This document shows positions 24,053 to 32,184 of a DNA stretch of 64,000 nt, piece after piece (position 1 is the first letter of the stretch; the number at the start of each line of letters is the position of its first letter). Source of the DNA: Oscillospiraceae bacterium. Lineage in GTDB: Bacteria; Bacillota; Clostridia; Oscillospirales; Oscillospiraceae. The position numbers and the translations under genes were made by a program. The DNA is taken from the NCBI GenBank assembly GCA_910575265.1, contig CAJTEA010000009.1, positions 62,001-126,000 on the forward strand. Reading direction: 5' to 3'. Under the pieces are notes generated by a model. It did no database searches and was not told the DNA's origin. It saw nothing but the letters and a program-made list of their open reading frames with translations.

Positions 24053-24427
24053 CTAAACATAAATCAATTCCGCCAGAATGACTTCCTCTGCCTGGGCCTT
24101 GCAATTATTCATCCGGCCCACCCATTCCATTTGATTTTCAGCCTTTAACTGTTCCGTTATGCCCTGCCGCTGGGCGTAATCTTTTACCAACTGAAAGAGC
24201 ATTTCCTCGGCCTGCCGGTCAATATCGGCAAGGTAATCATGCAGCCCACCACCCATCCAGAGAGCGGTATATAGGGCCTTGCGGTGCCGCCTGATGTACC
24301 ACAGGTGCCGCTGGCCCCATATCCCTACCGGCTTTTCTTCAGCCGGTAGAGCAAGGCGGGGGAGCCAGTAATCGCCCTGCATTTCGTATGTACCGCCCAT
24401 CCGCTCAAAAAGAGATTTTTCCATCAT
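24053..24427 (-). CDS. tnpV: TnpV-family transposon protein
   Basis: This 124-aa protein matches the tnpV pattern seen also at 43846: a Tyr/Leu-rich start (GGTYEMQGDYWLPRLALP), GQRHLWYIRRHRKALYTALW and the terminal NCKAQAEEVILAELIYV. The role of TnpV is unknown; it is a marker of Tn4451-type elements. It lies downstream of the recombinase in the same direction. Confidence 0.85.
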   Translation of the reverse strand: MMEKSLFERMGGTYEMQGDYWLPRLALPAEEKPVGIWGQRHLWYIRRHRKALYTALWMGGGLHDYLADIDRQAEEMLFQLVKDYAQRQGITEQLKAENQMEWVGRMNNCKAQAEEVILAELIYV

Positions 24428-24437
24428 GATACCCCCA

Positions 24438-24599
24438 TCATCGTATTTTCACAGTCTTTGCGCTGACTGTCTTTACCAGCAATTCATCCACGCAGTCGGT
24501 GTAGCGGCCCTGGGCAATCAGTTTGTTGCGGAACTCATTCAAATAGAACACCAGCCGCCGCCACTCCGCATCATCAAGATACAAGTAATGCTTTTTCAT
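24438..24599 (-). CDS. Small conserved element protein (53 aa)
   Basis: This short gene begins inside the recombinase 3' end (ATG 24599-24597, overlap 26 bases) and encodes a helical 53-aa protein starting KKHYLYLDDAEWRRLVFYLN and ending SAKTVKIR. I believe similar small proteins accompany recombinases of this type, but have no name for the family. Overlap and order support expression from the recombinase transcript. Confidence 0.6.
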   Translation of the reverse strand: MKKHYLYLDDAEWRRLVFYLNEFRNKLIAQGRYTDCVDELLVKTVSAKTVKIR

Positions 24600-26244
24600 C
24601 GTCCGCCCCCCTCTTTCGGGAGGGATGTTTCAGCACCCTTGCCCTGAAACACCGCTCCCCTATGTAACCGCCGAAGCGGTAACAGATACGGATGGTCTGC
24701 TCCACTCCGTCATCTGTCGCCGCCCGGTCACAAACCTCAATGCGCTCCACCAAAAGATTGAGGTTTTCGGCGGTCAATTCCTGGATACCGGCGTACTCCG
24801 CCATCAGGTCAGCCCACTGTATCGCGTTCTGCCGGGTGTCCCTGACCTCCTGCATGGCCCGCTCCAGCGCGTCGATCTGCTCCAGAAGCTGGGCCTGCTC
24901 TGCCTGATACTTGTCTACCAGCCGGGTAAAGTTGTCATTGGAGATACGCCCGGACAGGGAATCCTCATACAGCCGGTCAAACATCCGGGTCACTTCATCA
25001 TAGCGTTTCCGGGCCTGCTTCAGCTTGCCCTCGCTGCTTTTCGCCCTGCTGCCCTCCGCTTTGTCGTTCATCCTGATTGCCAGGGCAACGGCCTTGTCCC
25101 TGTCCTCATAGGCAAGCTGGGCGTGGTACTGGATGTCGGCCAAAACCGCGTCGTACAAATCATCATAGAAAATGCGGTGGTCGGTACACGCTTTCGTGTT
25201 ATGGGCATAGGTGGTACAGACGTAAACCCTGTGTCGCTTTCCCGTCCAGTAGCGCAGCCCCAGCGCCTTCCCGCACGTCCCGCACTTCACCAGCCCGGAA
25301 AAAATAGATACAAAATTATCCGTCGTATCGCGCCTGCGGCTCAGAATTTTGGCGTTGGCCCCATCAAATACCTCTTGTGACACTAACGGCTCATGGGTGT
25401 TTTCTACCCGTATCTGCTCTGCTTCTGGAACCTTTTTGAATTTTCCAACCTTAAACACGATTTCTGTTTTACACATCACAGTGTGTCCGAGATAAAGAGG
25501 ATTGCTAATGATATTGCGGATAACTGTATGCGACCACTCATATTTGTTGGCCGGTTTTTCAAATCGTTTCTGATACTGTTTCTCCCCTCGTTGATGGAGC
25601 CACCAGGAGGGACAGGGCACTTGCTCCTGACGGAATAACGTGGCGATTTTGTTCGGCCCCATACCGGCATTGGCATACTCGAATATCCGCTTCACGATCC
25701 ATGCCGTTTCCTCGTCCACAATCAGCTTATTGTGGTTATCCGGGGCCTTGCGGTAGCCGATGGGATTAAAGGATGAACGGTAAAGCCCTGCCTTTGCCCT
25801 GGCCCGTATGGACGAACGGATTTTGCGGGAATTGTCCCGGCTGTAAAACTCGTTCATGACGTTTTTTAACGCCGCTATGTCGTTATTTTTGTTGGCGGTG
25901 TCCACGCAGTCGTTGACCGCGATATAGCGGACATTCTTCATCGGAAAGTAAATTTCTGTAAAATGCCCCACCTTCAAATGGTCGCGGCCCAGCCGGGATA
26001 AATCCTTGGTGATGACCACATCAATTTTGCCCGCTTCGATGTCGTCCAGCATACGGTTAAAATCTGGACGGTCGAAATTAAGGCCGCTCCATCCGTCGTC
26101 CACATAGACCTCCACCACCAAAAAATTATGCTCTCTGGCGTATTGGGTCAGCATGGCCTTTTGCGTTTTAATACTCTCGCTGTCCCCCTGGGCCATATCG
26201 TCTTTTGACAGACGGCAGTAGAGGGCTGTCCGTAAAACACCCAT
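24574..26244 (-). CDS. Large serine recombinase of element B (TnpX-like)
   Basis: This 556-aa site-specific recombinase has its catalytic Ser in ALYCRLSKDD (about 12). The resolvase core DGWSGLNFDRPDF and TKDLSRLGRDHL follows, then the Recombinase domain from about 160 and a zinc ribbon (LVKCGTCG and VYVCTTYAHNTKAC). A coiled coil (410-480) and a C-terminal LLVERIEVCDRA block complete it. Full length. Its start overlaps the preceding small gene, and it is the distal part of the ParB/Mob operon. Confidence 0.93.
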   Translation of the reverse strand: MGVLRTALYCRLSKDDMAQGDSESIKTQKAMLTQYAREHNFLVVEVYVDDGWSGLNFDRPDFNRMLDDIEAGKIDVVITKDLSRLGRDHLKVGHFTEIYFPMKNVRYIAVNDCVDTANKNNDIAALKNVMNEFYSRDNSRKIRSSIRARAKAGLYRSSFNPIGYRKAPDNHNKLIVDEETAWIVKRIFEYANAGMGPNKIATLFRQEQVPCPSWWLHQRGEKQYQKRFEKPANKYEWSHTVIRNIISNPLYLGHTVMCKTEIVFKVGKFKKVPEAEQIRVENTHEPLVSQEVFDGANAKILSRRRDTTDNFVSIFSGLVKCGTCGKALGLRYWTGKRHRVYVCTTYAHNTKACTDHRIFYDDLYDAVLADIQYHAQLAYEDRDKAVALAIRMNDKAEGSRAKSSEGKLKQARKRYDEVTRMFDRLYEDSLSGRISNDNFTRLVDKYQAEQAQLLEQIDALERAMQEVRDTRQNAIQWADLMAEYAGIQELTAENLNLLVERIEVCDRAATDDGVEQTIRICYRFGGYIGERCFRARVLKHPSRKRGADDEKALLVS

Positions 26245-26436
26245 TCAGATGACCTCCTTTTCCTGATTTCCGCTCTTATTGTATTGCGGTTCTTTCAAAT
26301 TCTCAAAGGTGCGAACAGGGCATTTTCCCCGCCGCACAGCGTCCACCAGCAGGGAGATGAATACCTCCCGCATATCCGCGCCGCCCGAATAGACCGGCTG
26401 CACCGTTATCTTCGGGCGTGTGACCTTTTTTGCCAT
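26245..26436 (-). CDS. Small protein upstream of the recombinase
   Basis: The 63-aa product begins AKKVTRPKITVQPVYSGGAD and continues into a helix MREVFISLLVDAVRR. GGGAGG precedes the ATG at 26436, and its stop abuts the recombinase start. Unknown function; co-transcription suggests a recombination accessory (for example a directionality factor), which is inference only. Confidence 0.6.
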   Translation of the reverse strand: MAKKVTRPKITVQPVYSGGADMREVFISLLVDAVRRGKCPVRTFENLKEPQYNKSGNQEKEVI

Positions 26437-26499
26437 AGCCGTATATCCTCCCATCAAGCACAGAGAGGGAGCGCCCGCAGGCGTTCCCCCTCGCAAACA

Positions 26500-26727
26500 T
26501 CATTCAAACAAAACTTTTTGCAAGGCCAGAAAGAGGTTTTTCGCTTCACCCCGCGTCAGCACGATACCCTTGCCGCATTTCTCCCGCCCCGGCGACCAAC
26601 TGCGAATATCGTACTTCGGCTCCGCGCCGTTCCATGATACCAGGTTGATTTCCTTGGTGTAGCCGCTGCCGCTGACCGACAGAACGGCGATTTCTTCCGT
26701 GATTTTCATATCAATGCTTTTCATCAT
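26500..26727 (-). CDS. PC4/YdbC-family ssDNA-binding protein
   Basis: This 75-aa protein has the YdbC pattern: strand-rich start, KEINLVSWNGAEPKYDIRSW, then GREKCGKGIVLTRGEAKNLF and a C-terminal helix. The family are dimeric single-stranded-DNA binders. Placed between ParB and the recombinase, it may help with DNA processing during transfer or replication. Confidence 0.8.
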   Translation of the reverse strand: MMKSIDMKITEEIAVLSVSGSGYTKEINLVSWNGAEPKYDIRSWSPGREKCGKGIVLTRGEAKNLFLALQKVLFE

Positions 26728-26744
26728 CAGACCACCCTTTTTGA

Positions 26745-27599
26745 TTACCGGCTCTCCCGGTTCCGCTTGCGCCGCAATTCCCGTTCCAAAAGACGGATGA
26801 TGGTTTCCTCCATCTGCTGGGGCGTCGTCCCCCTGGGGAAATACTTCCGCAGCTTGTCCATGCCGATTTTGACGGTTTCTTTCTGATTGCCCTTTTCCTC
26901 GGTCATAATGGCAAAAATAGCGTCCATATCAAGCTGTCCCGCCTGACTCAGCTTCTTCATGCGCTGGGCCTGGGCCAGCGAGGGCGTAGCGTCCTCGCTC
27001 TCCATGGTGGTGAGCAGATTTTTCTGTTCCTCCTGGGTCAAAAAGGACAGTTCCGCCCCCGGCGTGAGGGCGATCCTGCCCTCGTCCACCATCTGCAAAA
27101 TAGGCGGTAATAACTCCGTCAGGCGGATAAACCGCTGCACCGTGGACTTGCTGACACCAAAGCCCTTTGCCACGATTTCATCCGTCCGGGACTTCGTACC
27201 AACTTGGGACAATGTTAGATCGGTGCGGTAGCCCTGCCGCTTCATGGCGTCCAGTTTCATCTTGTAGGCAAAGGCCCGCTCAGACGGGAGAATGTTCTCC
27301 CGCTGGATGTTGCTGTCCACAAGGGTGATGATGGCCCGGTCACGGTCTATGGGCAGAACAAAGGCGGGGACGCTCTCAATCCCCGCCAACTCCGCCGCCC
27401 GGACACGCCGCTGTCCCGATATGACCTCGTAGCCGCTTTTGTCATCCGTGGGCCGGGTGAGGATGGGCGCAGCCATGCCAAATTCCTTGATACTCTCCGA
27501 TAACTCCATAAGCTGTTCATCCTCCACCAAATGAAAGGGATTGCCTGGAAACGGGCGCAAATCCTCTATTTTCAGCACAGTTAATTCCTGCTTTTTCAT
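26745..27599 (-). CDS. ParB/Spo0J-like partition protein
   Basis: This 284-aa DNA-binding protein has the N-terminal ParB nuclease-like domain (IEDLRPFPGNPFHLVEDEQL and SGQRRVRAAELAG, with SNIQRENILPSERAFA). A central HTH (GFGVSKSTVQRFIRLTELLP) and a helical tail follow. No partner ParA is seen next to it. In mobilizable elements such proteins may stabilise the element or assist the relaxase. Four bases separate it from the MobV stop. Confidence 0.9.
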   Translation of the reverse strand: MKKQELTVLKIEDLRPFPGNPFHLVEDEQLMELSESIKEFGMAAPILTRPTDDKSGYEVISGQRRVRAAELAGIESVPAFVLPIDRDRAIITLVDSNIQRENILPSERAFAYKMKLDAMKRQGYRTDLTLSQVGTKSRTDEIVAKGFGVSKSTVQRFIRLTELLPPILQMVDEGRIALTPGAELSFLTQEEQKNLLTTMESEDATPSLAQAQRMKKLSQAGQLDMDAIFAIMTEEKGNQKETVKIGMDKLRKYFPRGTTPQQMEETIIRLLERELRRKRNRESR

Positions 27600-27602
27600 G
27601 GG

Positions 27603-28568
27603 CTACCTCTCTTTCATTCTGCCCCTGCCGGACTTTTGCAGTTCTTCCAGCACTTCGGGCGGTATCAGCTTTACCAGCCGCTCCAACTGCTGATTGGTGC
27701 GCTGCAACTCAAAAATGCGCTTGTTGGCCTCCTGTACCTTTAATTCCTCCGCATAGCGCCCATCCCGCAGATGGTCGGCGTACTGCTCCGACTGGCTGAC
27801 CCGCTGTTTCAGGCTGTTGATATAATCGCTCTGCTTCTGGATTTCCCGTGAAAACCGCTCCATGTCAGGCAGCCATGCGGACAGCAGCGCCAGCGCCTTG
27901 TCCCGCTTCTTCCCAGCGTTAAAGGCGTTGATGTCGGACAGGGCCTTTACGATCTCGTCATGCTGCTTATCCAGCCTGCCGCCCAGCTTGAACAGCCATG
28001 TGGGGATGTGCTTGCGCCGAGTTATCATGGAGGACTCCCCGCGCTCCAACTCCGGCCACCTGGCTGACATATGGGCATGGTAGGCCGTCTGCCACTCCGA
28101 CAGGCTCTTTTGATTGCCCAGCATGGTTTTAGCCGACAGCTTGCCCTCTTTTGTGATGGGGACAAAGCACAGGTGCATATGGGGCGTTGTCTCGTCCATA
28201 TGCACCACGGCGGAGATGATATTCTGTTTTCCGACACGCCCGGAAACAAAGTCCAGCGCCGCCGCAAAATAGGCCCTCTGCTCCGCCGGTGGTAGACTGT
28301 TCATAAACTCTGGGGACGCGGTGATGAGCGTTTCCACCAGCATCACGCTGTCCCGGCGCACCCGGCACCCCGCCGCCCCTGTCTTGCGGTTGATTTCCTT
28401 TTTGTAGGTGTACCGGGGCGGGGAAACAAGATGATAATTCTCCCTGGAACGCTCCATGTCAATATCCGGGTTGCTTTTGTAGGCTTCTTTTTTCCGCTCG
28501 TTGTGGCGCTCACAGGCCGCGACGGAACCGGCCTTGCGCTTCTGGAAGCGCAATATCGCATAGGGCAT
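27603..28568 (-). CDS. MobV-family relaxase (plasmid recombination/mobilization enzyme)
   Basis: This relaxase nicks the oriT and leads the strand into the recipient. MobV motifs are visible: the N-terminal PYAILRFQKRKAGSVAACER, HNERKK, then the metal-binding HMDETTPHMHLCFVP at about residue 130-145. A C-terminal coiled coil follows. The start at 28568 is spaced correctly from GGAGGG. The 322 aa are short for the family but full at both ends. The matching nic site lies about 220 bases upstream. It has no T4SS of its own and would use a co-resident ICE. Confidence 0.92.
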   Translation of the reverse strand: MPYAILRFQKRKAGSVAACERHNERKKEAYKSNPDIDMERSRENYHLVSPPRYTYKKEINRKTGAAGCRVRRDSVMLVETLITASPEFMNSLPPAEQRAYFAAALDFVSGRVGKQNIISAVVHMDETTPHMHLCFVPITKEGKLSAKTMLGNQKSLSEWQTAYHAHMSARWPELERGESSMITRRKHIPTWLFKLGGRLDKQHDEIVKALSDINAFNAGKKRDKALALLSAWLPDMERFSREIQKQSDYINSLKQRVSQSEQYADHLRDGRYAEELKVQEANKRIFELQRTNQQLERLVKLIPPEVLEELQKSGRGRMKER

Positions 28569-28784
28569 GGTCATCCCTCCAATCGAAATGTGCGGGCAGA
28601 CCGGGGGCGCGTCCGCCCATCAGGTTGACAGCGGTGACGGTTATTTTGGGATGCCCCCCGCCGCTGTCACCCTGACGGGAGAACACCCCGGAAACGCATG
28701 GTGCAGGGGCGGGGCTTTCCTCGCTCACCGGCTCGGAAAGCGCCACCCCTGCGGCCGAAAAAATCTCCGATTTTTCCGGCTGCA

Positions 28785-28815
28785 TTTCCAGGGTGTAACA
28801 CACTACACCTTGCAA
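28785..28815 (-). other. Candidate oriT/nic site for the MobV relaxase
   Basis: The minus strand reads GGTGTAGTGTGTTACACC (28809-28792): 6-bp arms around a loop that contains TAGTGTGTTA. pMV158-family (MobV) relaxases recognise TAGTGTG/TTA at a hairpin. The position between the RepA helicase and the relaxase gene is where oriT is expected. Confidence 0.8.
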
Positions 28816-28886
28816 GCAAGGCCGTGTGCCAGACGTTCCCTCTGGACTCCCTTTTTGCGGGGCTGCGCCCCGCGTGACCCTCCGGG

Positions 28887-29924
28887 TCACAGGACGGGGG
28901 TGACGGCTGTTCCCCTCACTGACGGCATCCCAGATAAACCGTCACCGCTGTCAACGCCGTCACCCCGCGAGAGGACAATGCGCCGCCCCGCCTTGGTGCG
29001 GCGGTACACATAGCGGACGCTGTTCTGGTGCAGGACGGTGGCGTGGTACTCGTTCAGCAGCTTTGTGATGACATTGGGTGCGGTGTCCGTTTCCCCCATC
29101 TGCGTCAAAAGCTCAGTGGCCGTCCCCGCCCACTCCCGCCGCCCTTCCATAAAGGCCACCAGCCGAAAAAGAATAGGCGGCACCTCTGCCGCCGCAAGCT
29201 GTTCCTGGGATTTCCGCTCCACCAGCTCCCAACTGCAATCCCGAAAGCGCAGGGTGAACTCCTGGTACTCAATGTCCCTGCCGATGGCGTAGAGAGCGGC
29301 GGTATCGGATGCCCGGTGTTCCTTTTCCAAAGCAAAGGTGGCGTCCGCGCTGCCGGTCAGTCCTGTTGTGCCAGATACCCGATTGAACACGTCGCTGTCC
29401 CCCTGCTTGCGGATATGGTGGACGACCACCACCGACAGGGAGTGCCTGTCCGCAAAATCCTTGAGCAGCGAAATATCCCCGTAGTCGTTGGCATAGGCGT
29501 TGTCCTTGGACGCGGTGCGTACCTTTTGCAAGGTGTCGACGACAATCAGCCGGGTGCCGGGGCGCTCTTTGAGATAGTCCTCCAACTGGCCCACCAGACC
29601 GTCTGTCAGCTTGCAGCTTGCCACAGCGAAGCGCAGGCGCTCGCTGGCTTCATCGGCCAGCCGGAACAGCCTGTCCTGGATGCGGTAAAAGGTGTCCTCC
29701 AAACACAGATACAGCACGTCCCCCGGTGTGGTCGGCAGCTCCCACAGGGGCCTGCCCTCCGACACGCACAGGCACAGCTTCAGCATGAGCCAGCTTTTCC
29801 CGATCTTTTGCGCCCCGCAGAACAGGGTCAGGCCAGTGGGGATCAGGCCGTCCACCACGAAACTGGGCTTGTCAAGCGGCTGGTAGAGCAACGTGTCCGC
29901 GTCCACCGTTTTCAGCTTCTTCAT
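28887..29924 (-). CDS. RepA-like AAA/RecA-fold helicase
   Basis: This 345-aa ATPase is related to hexameric plasmid helicase RepA/DnaB-like proteins. Walker A is LFCGAQKIGKSWLM (about 34-47), Walker B-like RLIVVDTLQ is near 125, and VVVHHIRKQGDSDVFN with GTTGLTGSADATF follow. The C-terminal winged-helix region spans 250-330. It is the first gene of the leftward operon RepA-MobV-ParB-PC4-recombinase and probably supports replication of the excised circle. Confidence 0.85.
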   Translation of the reverse strand: MKKLKTVDADTLLYQPLDKPSFVVDGLIPTGLTLFCGAQKIGKSWLMLKLCLCVSEGRPLWELPTTPGDVLYLCLEDTFYRIQDRLFRLADEASERLRFAVASCKLTDGLVGQLEDYLKERPGTRLIVVDTLQKVRTASKDNAYANDYGDISLLKDFADRHSLSVVVVHHIRKQGDSDVFNRVSGTTGLTGSADATFALEKEHRASDTAALYAIGRDIEYQEFTLRFRDCSWELVERKSQEQLAAAEVPPILFRLVAFMEGRREWAGTATELLTQMGETDTAPNVITKLLNEYHATVLHQNSVRYVYRRTKAGRRIVLSRGDGVDSGDGLSGMPSVRGTAVTPVL

Positions 29925-30237
29925 AGCGGCACCTCCCCCGGCGTTTTTTCCTGATATGAAACATAAGCGGTTTCCTCCTTTGAAAATTCACACCCCGCAT
30001 TGCGGGATATGTAACGCAGACCGCCATACGGTTCCCCGCCCAACTCTGGCCGGGTTTTCTCTGCCGGCGCTGTGCGCGAATTAAGCAGCAGGTACGCTCA
30101 TGTCATGGCACACTATCTACTGCGGCAGGTATCTCTCTGACGGCTGCTATTCAGTTTTCAAAAGAGGGATGTAGTTCCACCTGTTTACTCACGAATAGCC
30201 GGTTTTGAAAGTCTACTCCGCAAAATTTCCAGAGGAA
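29925..30237 (-). other. Leader of the RepA-Mob operon
   Basis: No gene is supported. There are short hairpins (for example CCCGCATTGCGGG at 30003-30015) between the helicase start and the attenuator-like hairpin at 30246-30281, suggesting a structured 5' leader. Confidence 0.4.
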
Positions 30238-30283
30238 ATAAAAAAGCGCCTGCCCGTGGCTCAAAAGCCACAGGCAAGCGCCT
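30238..30283 (-). terminator. Terminator/attenuator upstream of the RepA-Mob operon
   Basis: GCGCTTGCCTGTGGC and GCCACGGGCAGGCGC pair (two mismatches) around TTTTGA and are followed on the minus strand by TTTTTT. It points leftward toward the helicase operon about 310 bases away, so it would stop transcripts entering that operon from the right unless antiterminated. Confidence 0.75.
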
Positions 30284-30305
30284 ATCAAAAAGATTATAGC
30301 TGCTA

Positions 30306-30334
30306 TTGACAAAAACACGAATATATGGTACTTT
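30306..30334 (+). promoter_or_regulatory. Promoter of the DUF262 gene
   Basis: TTGACA, 17 bases, TACTTT, located about 50 bases before the start codon. Confidence 0.7.
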
Positions 30335-30352
30335 TTATGCGAATTATTTGTA

Positions 30353-30370
30353 GCTGCTAATTTTAGCAGC
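30353..30370 (+). promoter_or_regulatory. Palindrome between promoter and start of the DUF262 gene
   Basis: GCTGCTAATTTTAGCAGC is a perfect inverted repeat. TAGCTGCTA also occurs upstream of the -35 box (30296-30304). It could be an operator or a hairpin next to the ribosome site. Confidence 0.5.
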
Positions 30371-30384
30371 AGAAAGGACTTGGA

Positions 30385-31548
30385 ATGAATATTAGTAAGA
30401 GCCTATTGGCAGCAGCAAATCTCAACCCCACCAAAAACAGCCGTCAAGAATACATATTTACGCTTTGTGAAAACATTGAACGAAATGAGTTAACACTTCC
30501 TTTATACCAGCGGGATATGAGTTGGACATTGCAAAAATGTGTTGAATTGCTTAACTATCAGCTCCTGAATAAATCGCCTATCTCAGCAATCTCAATTAAT
30601 ATTATCAATAATACTGATCCTAACTATGCTGTACCTCAAGTTTCTTTTATTGAACGTGAGTTACTCCCTAATACTATGCGGGGGCAGATGTCTGTAGTTG
30701 ATGGACAGCAACGTTTAACAACAAATTTTAAGGCGTACTGTAATCATCCCGATTTGAAAAATGTAGTCTTAGATCTTGGTAAAGGTGAATTTGTTATAAA
30801 TCCGGAGAGTTTCCGCAGAAATCAAATCCCAGTAGGTATCTTATTTAACAAAGATGATTCTGTACTGATTGATTATACAAATAAGCACAAAGCTCTTTCA
30901 TCACCCGAAGTAGTAAGTTCACTTTTGCAGATTCGTAGCAAAATTAAGACATATCAATATACGATTAATTTTGCCACTGATCTTTCAGAAGATGAACAAA
31001 TTGACTGGTTTGAAGTTCTAAACAATGCAGGCAGTCGAGTAAGCATTATACAAATGCGGTTTTCGAAATTAAAGGCCCATGGGATTGACATTTATACGCA
31101 GTATACAAGTATTTACCGCAGAAAAGTTTTGGAACATGGATATGATTACTTCACGCCACAAAAAACGAACGTGTCTTATCCGATTGCAGCCCTAAATCCC
31201 TCCTATGAATTGCTGATCTCAGGAAAGCATTCAAATAACTTTGCACCTATTTCATCTGACACAAAAGAGAGTCAACTTTGTAATCTAACACCTGAAAAAC
31301 TACAAGAATGTTTTAGAACGACTCTAAATGCGCTTGATGAAGCCCTTCAATTTATTGAGGACAATGATTTAAAAAAACATAACCGTTCTGATTATATAAA
31401 CTATTTGTTGGGATATTTTGTATTTCATCGTGATGGTATTACGGATGAAACAAAAAGCAAGTTAGTTAAATGGTACAATAATGTTAACTTTACCAATAAA
31501 TCTAATACTGCAAGGAGAAAAATATATACAGACCTTCTTGCGCTATAA
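30385..31548 (+). CDS. DUF262 (ParB-like nuclease fold) protein
   Basis: This 387-aa protein has the GmrS/DUF262-type N-terminal domain. LTLPLYQRDMSWTLQKCVEL and the hallmark VVDGQQRLTT (about 112) are characteristic. The rest is alpha-helical and I do not recognise it; no DUF1524 HNH domain is visible. DUF262 domains recur in anti-phage systems (type IV restriction GmrSD, BrxU). The gene is much more AT-rich than its surroundings, sits alone on the forward strand at the edge of element B and has its own promoter, which fits a recently acquired defence cargo. Confidence 0.85.
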   Translation: MNISKSLLAAANLNPTKNSRQEYIFTLCENIERNELTLPLYQRDMSWTLQKCVELLNYQLLNKSPISAISINIINNTDPNYAVPQVSFIERELLPNTMRGQMSVVDGQQRLTTNFKAYCNHPDLKNVVLDLGKGEFVINPESFRRNQIPVGILFNKDDSVLIDYTNKHKALSSPEVVSSLLQIRSKIKTYQYTINFATDLSEDEQIDWFEVLNNAGSRVSIIQMRFSKLKAHGIDIYTQYTSIYRRKVLEHGYDYFTPQKTNVSYPIAALNPSYELLISGKHSNNFAPISSDTKESQLCNLTPEKLQECFRTTLNALDEALQFIEDNDLKKHNRSDYINYLLGYFVFHRDGITDETKSKLVKWYNNVNFTNKSNTARRKIYTDLLAL

Positions 31549-31575
31549 TACGGCAACACAAAAGATGAACGTTTC

Positions 31576-31586
31576 ATGTTCTCTAA
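31576..31586 (-). repeat. Right inverted end of element B
   Basis: Complement of TTAGAGAACAT at 18124-18134, six bases inside the trbL junction. Confidence 0.6.
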
Positions 31587-31591
31587 AAAAG

Positions 31592-31837
31592 TTTTACATC
31601 CGTAAAGCTGGAGCAGGTCTTGACGATGCCCATGACGAAGAACAGCACCAGCAGAGCGCAGCCGATGGCTTGGAGCGCGCCGTTGATACCTTGGATGACC
31701 GTCCAGACTCCGCCGCCCTTGAATTCCTCCGGGGTGGTACTGAGGAGCTGCCAGATCTCCGCCAGCTTCCCATTCCAGGTCCCCAGGGCGGAGTTGAGGT
31801 TGTCCACGATCCAGTTTCCGCTTCCTATTTCTATCAC
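31592..31837 (-). pseudogene. TrbL/VirB6 N-terminal fragment (piece 1 of 3)
   Basis: The first 82 codons of the channel protein (IVDNLNSALGTWNGKLAEIW, then VIQGINGALQAIGCALLVLF and FVMGIVKTCSSFTDVK) end at element B. After the junction the frame adds two residues (LF) and stops at TAG. The natural continuation KKPEMVFK is at 18085, 13.5 kb away. Confidence 0.9.
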
Positions 31838-31859
31838 CTCGATTCACTCTGAATTTGTG

Positions 31860-31888
31860 TTGATATTTACACCGAATTCTGCTATACT
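31860..31888 (+). promoter_or_regulatory. Promoter of the toxin-antitoxin pair
   Basis: TTGATA, 17 bases and TATACT lie 24 bases before the antitoxin ATG. Confidence 0.75.
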
Positions 31889-31911
31889 GTTGGCAGAAGG
31901 AGGTGGCGTTG

Positions 31912-32184
31912 ATGCCAAGTATTCGTCCTATTTCAGATTTGCGCAATAATGCTAATGAGATTTCCGACTTTTGCCGCCAAACTCGTGAGCCAGTTTATAT
32001 CACTCGCAACGGCACTGGCGATATGGTTATTGTCAGCATTGAGGAATACGAGCGCCAGCAGGCCATCATTGACCTGTACGGCAAACTGGCTGTCGCTGAA
32101 CAGGAGATCGCCTCTGGTGCTGAGGGCGAGGACTTCCTGACCATCGCCCGTCAGATGCGGGAGCGTGTGCATGGAAAGCTATAA
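31912..32184 (+). CDS. Phd/YefM-family antitoxin
   Basis: This 90-aa antitoxin has a DNA-binding N-terminus (SIRPISDLRNNANEISDFCR, then EPVYITRNGTGDMVIVSIEE) and a C-terminal toxin-binding tail. It starts at 31912 behind AGGAGG. It overlaps the toxin gene by 14 bases and would repress the operon. The pair reads against the transfer genes, between trbL and the virB2-like gene, and should stabilise the ICE. Confidence 0.9.
   Translation: MPSIRPISDLRNNANEISDFCRQTREPVYITRNGTGDMVIVSIEEYERQQAIIDLYGKLAVAEQEIASGAEGEDFLTIARQMRERVHGKL

Larger units (their letters stand above)
18086..31591. mobile_element. Element B: mobilizable serine-recombinase element in trbL
   Basis: A 13.5-kb insertion separates the N-terminal and middle pieces of trbL; the two flanks share TAAA at the joint. 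TTAGAGAACAT (18124-18134) and its complement (31576-31586) form inverted ends. Contents are two sigma-like genes, a metal/multidrug transport operon with its regulators, TnpV, a large recombinase, ParB, a MobV relaxase with an oriT, a RepA-type helicase and a DUF262 gene. The recombinase lies in the middle of the element and not near an end, which is unusual and could mean composite origin. Confidence 0.8.

Noticed and set aside
30238-30283. GC-rich hairpin considered as a tRNA or riboswitch
   Set aside because: Single stem-loop with T-run only; no cloverleaf or known aptamer features.
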